The notes below the pieces were generated by a model. The model had not been told where the DNA came from and did no database searches. It saw nothing but the letters and a program-made list of their open reading frames with translations. Both the position numbers and the translations under genes were made by a program. 64,000 nucleotides of DNA. Origin: Linanthus parryae (Eukaryota; Streptophyta; Magnoliopsida; Ericales; Polemoniaceae). How positions within the stretch are numbered: position 1 is the stretch's first letter; each line of letters starts with the position of its first letter. The DNA is taken from the NCBI GenBank assembly GCA_023055425.1, contig JALGPY010000002.1, forward strand, positions 133,568,427-133,632,426, written 5' to 3'. Positions 56,486-64,000 of the stretch are shown here, one piece after another.

Positions 56486-57850
56486 TTTTTGGTGTAGATG
56501 CCCAAGAGGCAATCAATTTTAGTATGAACATTATTTTGGCTAGAATATTCGTTTTATAATATATGGTGATATTAATATAATGAAGTTCTTAGATTACAAT
56601 TTTTGTTTATCTTAAATTATCCCTAGTCAAGTATATTGATTAATAGGACAATTACTATAGACTAGTACGTGGGTATATTGATATGGAGATATCAAGTCTA
56701 GCACATGGGTATGCATGAGGAGTATTGGCATACTGGATATCCACCACGAGAAGGCTACATAAGAATCATTTGAATGTCATGCTTCTCTCGTAGTGACAAT
56801 GGTGTTGTAGTCCTTAGACTTGAAGTCACTAGATACTCTAGTGTGAATTATTATGTTTTGATCTCGTCAAACGTTACACTGTAACTGGTTAACTATAAAG
56901 ATTGTAATGAGACATGATATGAAGCAAGCTGGGAGATGGTAGTGCTGTATAAAGGTTATGTCCCTCCCACATAAGGGGAGTATTTATTCGTGGCCACTCA
57001 ATGAGTAGTAATTATTAAATGTCTGGCCATACTATGATAAATCAATATGTGATATTGTTGTTATCCGTTCAGATAAGTCTATTCCAGGATCTAGAAACTA
57101 TGGATTGGATATACGAGTGTGACATCTATGTCTCGTGTCCAATCCGGATATAGTGACAAAGAGACATACACAACAAAGTAACATTGGTCACATAAGTTTT
57201 TCAGATCACTGACTATTTCTATTAGTTGGGTAGCATTGATGTGATGTTACTCCCAAATTAGTAAAAACCTACACGATCACACACCAAAAGGATTAAACTG
57301 GATTTTTATGTTAATTAGTTGGACTAATTAACAATTTAGAGGATCAAGGATCAAACCCAACAACATGCATATTAGTTGGACTAAATAGCAATTAGACTAA
57401 TCCGTGTATGGCCATGATTAGTATTGGGGAAATTTTTGTGATTAATATGGAGTAATTAATTATGAAATGCTAGCCTAGTCTATTATTTCATTAGATGAAA
57501 TAATCATAGCAAGGAGACAGAGGGAAGAGAGGCGCACGACCCCCCTTACGTGTCGAATCCAAGAGAGACTCGGCCTCTTCTTCTTTGTTGCGTGATCCGC
57601 TTGCTTTGATCAAGCTCCTTGTAGATTCCTTCCCTAAGCTGCTAGCACAATTCGTAGAGAAGATTCCAGTTTGCAATCCTAAGGTGTGGATAATGGTAGA
57701 TACGTGGACACCATTCTATGTTTTTATCACACAAACATACAAGGTAACCTTACTTCCTTTATCACATTATTAGAGTTTAACCTTTGATTCATAGAGGGCT
57801 TTGATCAGGTAAACTTTGCATTTCCGCTGCGTAACCTGCATTAAAACCAT
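56486..57850 (+). repeat. 3' LTR of the B-family copy
   Basis: Follows GAAAATGGGAGA (polypurine tract). Begins with a degenerate terminus and TAGATGCCCAAGAGGC, matching TAGATGCCCTAGAGGC of the element B LTR. The far end (TTTCCGCTGCG..., about 57820-57850) matches the other end of the B LTR. The end position is approximate. Confidence 0.75.
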
Positions 57851-58019
57851 ATGACCTTTTCCTCCATTAAGGTATACTCCACCATCATAACATACCTCCC
57901 TACTTTGTCTGCGACGAACGACGTCCAAATGCCTTGCAACTTTAGTAAGGAACACATCATATCGATATTCAATAGAAATCTAGACATTGTTCTTGATGGA
58001 TTTCAATAAAAAAAAGCTC
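57851..58019. other. Short unassigned stretch
   Basis: 169 bp between two element remnants; nothing recognised. Confidence 0.6.
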
Positions 58020-58389
58020 CGATAATTTTTTTTTATGAAAAACCATCTCACGAAATGATGAATGAAACAAAGTACAAGAAATTTTACGTGGTTCGCTAGA
58101 AAAATCATGATAACTACGTTCACGGGCAAAGAATAACCTTTGTTATCAAGATGAACGAATTATAATGTTTGCATATCAGTTCTAGACCCCAAAAGACCAA
58201 TTTATACTACTGTAATAGTCACTGAACCGACCTAGACAATTTGGAAACAACTTAGTCTCCACCTCCATGAACCATTAGTATGAATACCCCGGTCCATTCG
58301 TACGAATGATTTTCGTACTAACATGGAGTGTACTAATTCCCATTCGCACAAAAGGTCCTAGTGTGTTAGTTGTTTTTCCGATGATTTCT
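58020..58389 (-). mobile_element. Tork/Tnt1-type LTR remnant
   Basis: Contains TTTACGTGGTTCGCTAGAAA and TAACTACGTTCACGGG, related to 21880-21920 and 61280-61310, and a perfect 14-bp palindrome CATTCGTACGAATG (58295-58308). Related to the remnant at 45197-45690. Confidence 0.5.
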
Positions 58390-58690
58390 TCATTCAAGGA
58401 ACTTTCCCAACAAAGGAATTACAGATGTCCAATTTCTTGAGTGTCCAAGAACAATCGTTACTGTCTGATGTTTAGATTCATGGCTAAATGTATCATTATA
58501 ATCAAGACCATCGGTTTGAAGAAACTCTTCTTCAAAAAGCCTAGCTTTGTATCTAGACACAGAACCAACTGCATGTCTCTTTAGTTTGTACACCCACTTG
58601 CAGCCAATTGGTTTTTTTCCAAGTGGTAAGGGAACGAAAGATCATGTACGCTTATGAATGCGAGCCTTATATTCTTCATTCATGGCAGCT
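58390..58690 (-). pseudogene. Copia RT N-terminal fragment (minus strand)
   Basis: The minus strand gives AAMNEEYKARIHKRT, LPLGKKPIGCKWVYKLKRH, SRYKARLFEEEFLQTDGLDY and NDTFSHESKHQTV, the usual start of copia RT. It then breaks directly into LTR-like sequence, so the middle of pol is deleted. Confidence 0.88.
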
Positions 58691-59131
58691 TGCCAACAGG
58701 AAAGAGTAGAAGCCTCTTTGTATAAAGTAGGTTCAGCAGTAGGTGAAAACAATCAACATTAACTTGATACTTAGGGTTAGGATTTACAATTCCAGACCTT
58801 AGTGTTACCATTGGATGTGTTTCTATATCCACATAAGAGGATATAGTAGGACAAGGAGAATGATGAGTAGATAGCACAAAATGAGAAGGAGAAGTAGGTT
58901 GTGAGGTGGAAAGTTCAGAGAGGGGTCATGGGGTGTAGAGGAGAAGGATGGAGCAACACTAGGGTTCGTAGACATGAAAATAGAGGGATAACAAAGAATT
59001 GTGAGAAATAGAGGAGGAAAAAGGGTGAGTTGTGAGAGTTTGGTAAGGATGGACATGTACAATGCAAAATGGGCAACATGGAAAAGCAACCGATACAAGC
59101 CTACCACTATGGAGAAGAAGCAAGATTTCAC
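58691..59131 (-). pseudogene. Copia integrase-RT linker fragment (minus strand)
   Basis: Minus-strand frames rich in Ser, Pro and Leu (NPSVAPSFSSTPHDPS, then HSPCPTISSYVDIETHPMVT, RSGIVNPNPKYQ). The RSGIxNPNPKY sequence is the common linker passage just upstream of copia RT. Confidence 0.7.
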
Positions 59132-60508
59132 TTCATGTCATCTACCTTATTAAAACCCAACCCGGATATGGAATAAGATACTGAAGAGGAGTTACATCAC
59201 TGTGAAAACTTGATTTGACACCAAATGACCACTTGTATTTATAGCCACCAAACGGTGCTAGAAGCACCTATCTGGAAAAGACACTACCAAAATAAAAGTT
59301 ATGTCATGAAGTTACAACTATTTGAAACAAGATAGTACTTCACAAAGATTTTCATTTTAAGCAAGAAACATCAAATAGTATATTTTATTTTTTATACAAC
59401 AATTCCACACTAAAAATTATGAAACTATTTAGACTCAAATATGGAAAAATAAGAAGACACTGAATCAATGATCGGATAAACTACCACATATTGCCAATGG
59501 CGTACTGGAAATTGAGCCGTGGTTTGAATAGAATCTCATATCCGTGACAATAATAAGAAACTATTCACGTACGTAACGAGTTCTAATTCTTCAAGAGGCA
59601 GCTCTCTAATGGGCCTTGTGCTTAATTGGTCTTAGAAATTACTCTCACGGTATTACCGATAACCATTAAATAGCGAACTCTCACTTTATTATTTGCGAAG
59701 ACAGACCCATCGAGAGCGTCCACAACCTGCTATATTGCTCCACCATAAAGGCTTTGAGTTATGTTAAGGACATTTAGTTCAAACTACTTGATTTTTTTGG
59801 ATAAGTAGTGCATTGGTAAGGTATGAGACTCTGAAGGAATATCACTCATTTCTTAGTAATATGATAATAAACCATTGTTCCTTAAATAATGCAATGCACT
59901 GAGAATGTAGTCACACAATATCATTCATCGTATAGTCTTTTAATTGAATTTCCCTTGAATCTTGATATATGTGATTTTCAGTAATGATCGAAATCATCGT
60001 GTTGGGTAGGTTTTATTTTAGACACCTCTATAAGTCGGTAATAGTCACATACCTCTCATGATATGAAATTCTTCAACCAAATAGTGCTTGGTTGGTAAAT
60101 CACTAATTTTTTGAATTTTCAAGACAATTGAGCGAATAATACCTTCTATTTATGCAGATATCTCATGAATTTGAAAATTCTACGCCATGCTCTGTATCTC
60201 ATTTCTTGTAGTTGGCTATTCGCTCAAAAAATACTTTTACATTTGTCAACTCAAGAAGCACAAGTTAGCAACACAATAATAATCGACATTCCGTTTTATG
60301 GGAGTTTCTCATGAAACTTGTGTATTCGATTGCGACGCACAAAATCTCTGTTCTGAGTGTCTTTTTCTCAATTGACTATTCATAGCCATGTTAACTATCA
60401 TAGTGTAGTGATGATAGTTAACTATTCACTTTGCTTAGATGTGTAGCGATGATAGATACTATCACTGTTTCTTTAGGAACAACCTACATACCTTTTGTAA
60501 CTATTCAC
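59132..60508. other. AT-rich intergenic DNA
   Basis: No gene or element body recognised. A hairpin GTTAACTATCAT / ATGATAGTTAAC lies at 60390-60422. Confidence 0.65.
60390..60422. repeat. Perfect 12-bp inverted repeat
   Basis: Arms 60390-60401 and 60411-60422 separated by 9 bases. Confidence 0.9.
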
Positions 60509-60667
60509 TAGGTCACTTTGACCAGGTGATTTAACTAGCAAAACGACACAAAATTCCGTAATCTTTGCATGGTGTTGTAGAGTAAACTTTACTCTACAAC
60601 ACCATGGAAAAATTTCCAAAAAATTATATCTTTTTGCTATATTAATTACATAGTCAAAATGACCCAA
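60509..60667. mobile_element. Foldback MITE-like element with perfect core hairpin
   Basis: The outer arms GGTCACTTTGACC... (60511) and, on the reverse strand, GGGTCATTTTGACTATG pair with mismatches through TAACTAGCAAAA versus TAATATAGCAAAA. The centre is a perfect 19-bp stem (60568-60586 with 60588-60606) around a single base. About 160 bp in all. No coding content; target duplication unclear. Confidence 0.7.
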
Positions 60668-61210
60668 TTACGGGTTGAGAAGTCAAATTAGGACATTCCA
60701 TAAAAAACAGAGGAAGCATGTCCCTACAAATAACATGTTACTTTAATATCATAACAAAGGTTGGACAAAATAAATATAAAAAGTAAAAACGGATGTATCA
60801 ATTAAGGAAATAAGAACACAACATTATCTTTGGCACTTACAGACATGTGAACTTCTATTTTCACATGAACATAGTTAGACATTCACAATATTTTAATGTA
60901 GGCACCTCTAAATCTGTAGATGGATATATGATTTAAAGGAAACACGAGTACTTAAATGGAAACAAAGTGTAGTAACAATTTGACCATCAACATTAGCATA
61001 AAAGTCACATTATAGTTAATACACCTTCATTTACCCGAATCATAATTATTTTTCGAAAGAGTAATTTATTCGAAAAAAAAAGATTATGATTTTAACTACT
61101 AACCGAAATATCAGTGGATGTTAATAACAATTGTTTGGTCACATAGCTACTTGATTTTAGAACAGACGTAATAAAAAGTATTTTGGAATAGTTTACTATT
61201 GAGATATTTT
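60668..61210. other. AT-rich intergenic DNA
   Basis: Nothing recognised. Low-complexity A/T runs near 61075. Confidence 0.6.
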
Positions 61211-61500
61211 ATAATTATTTTGTTAAAACAGAGGGTTAAGAAAGAACGATGAGCAAGAACTCCAAGAATTAACGTGATTCACAAGCAAAGTTGTTATCTA
61301 CGTCCACGACCAAAACAAACCTGATTTGATTGATGGGAGAGCCAATTACAAACACGAGATACACCACACAAACTAATAGCCATGACCTACACCCATATAT
61401 ATTCCTACACTATTGACTTGTGCCCAAAGCAACACTCAAAAGTTGCCAAAACCAAAAGGAAACAACTCATATTTTTGCCAGCACGAACTAGGTCGTGCGA
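61211..61500 (-). mobile_element. Copia LTR-like remnant
   Basis: AACGTGATTCACAAGCAAAG, CTACGTCCACGACC and CACACAAACTAATAGCCATG parallel the LTR remnant at 21880-22010 in the same order. Boundaries unclear. Confidence 0.45.
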
Positions 61501-63975
<2,475 letters not shown>

Positions 63976-63976
63976 G

Positions 63977-64000
63977 ATGGCTAGAACTAAGACCACATCA
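63977..64000 (+). other. Possible start of a frame cut by the window end
   Basis: ATGGCTAGAACTAAGACCAC begins MARTKTTS, eight codons to the edge. It might open a retrotransposon or host protein; it is not the histone H3 start (MARTKQTA). Cannot be judged from eight codons. Confidence 0.2.

Larger units (their letters stand above)
53887..57850 (+). mobile_element. 5'-truncated copia element of the B family (plus strand)
   Basis: Starts inside the pre-integrase domain and runs through integrase, RT, RNase H, polypurine tract and an LTR related to that of element B, in the opposite orientation to B. More decayed than B. The left junction at 53886/53887 is abrupt against the env-like remnant, with no duplication. 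Confidence 0.9.

Noticed and set aside
63977..64000. Histone H3 start (MARTK...)
   Set aside because: H3 continues QTARKS; here TTS follows, and there are too few codons to claim anything.

Overview
The window is nuclear DNA of a flowering plant, most likely a eudicot. It holds one spliced host gene with 20 exons, and everything to its right is retrotransposon-dominated, with Ty1/copia and Ty3/gypsy elements, MITEs and microsatellites. I see no bacterial features, rRNA, tRNA or CRISPR. The species cannot be named from the sequence alone.

Left part (1-20,820). After about 1.2 kb with nothing recognisable comes a hAT-type non-autonomous transposon (1207-2175) with a perfect 8-bp target duplication. 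Next is the gene for bacterial-type phosphoenolpyruvate carboxylase (PPC4/BTPC). Its 20 exons run from 2776 to 20518 and join in frame to 1059 codons plus stop, ending in the RNTG tail of this subfamily. Introns carry most of the gene's 17.7 kb. They hold a Stowaway-like MITE (intron 5), a hAT MITE nested in a second Stowaway-like MITE (intron 9), a foldback MITE (intron 12), a LINE-type RNase H fragment (intron 15), and a complete 1.85-kb non-autonomous LTR element (intron 19). Intron 6 has a GC donor.

Middle part (20,820-44,264). A minus-strand copia fragment (gag, primer site, LTR) was the target of a plus-strand copia element, 'A' (22322-44264). A was then split by two further insertions. 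The first is a chromovirus-like gypsy 3' end and LTR (about 23575-34233), itself hit by a younger minus-strand copia element 'B' with 1.43-kb LTRs (24296-32763). The second is a minus-strand gypsy-type non-autonomous element 'C' (34747-40919). LTR divergence counted by hand (A about 20%, C about 8%, B about 2.6%) agrees with this nesting order.

Right part (44,265-64,000). This is a mosaic of decayed copia pieces: minus-strand RNase H and LTR remnants, a MITE-like stretch next to an exon-like sequence, and a Sirevirus-type copia body (47086-53886) with an env-like remnant and a solo LTR inserted in its RT. It continues with a 5'-truncated relative of B (53887 to about 57850), another minus-strand Tork/Tnt1-type fragment, AT-rich DNA with strong hairpins, and an LTR-like stretch with a 149-bp ATT microsatellite. 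None of the retroelement reading frames is intact. The only host gene I can support is PPC4.
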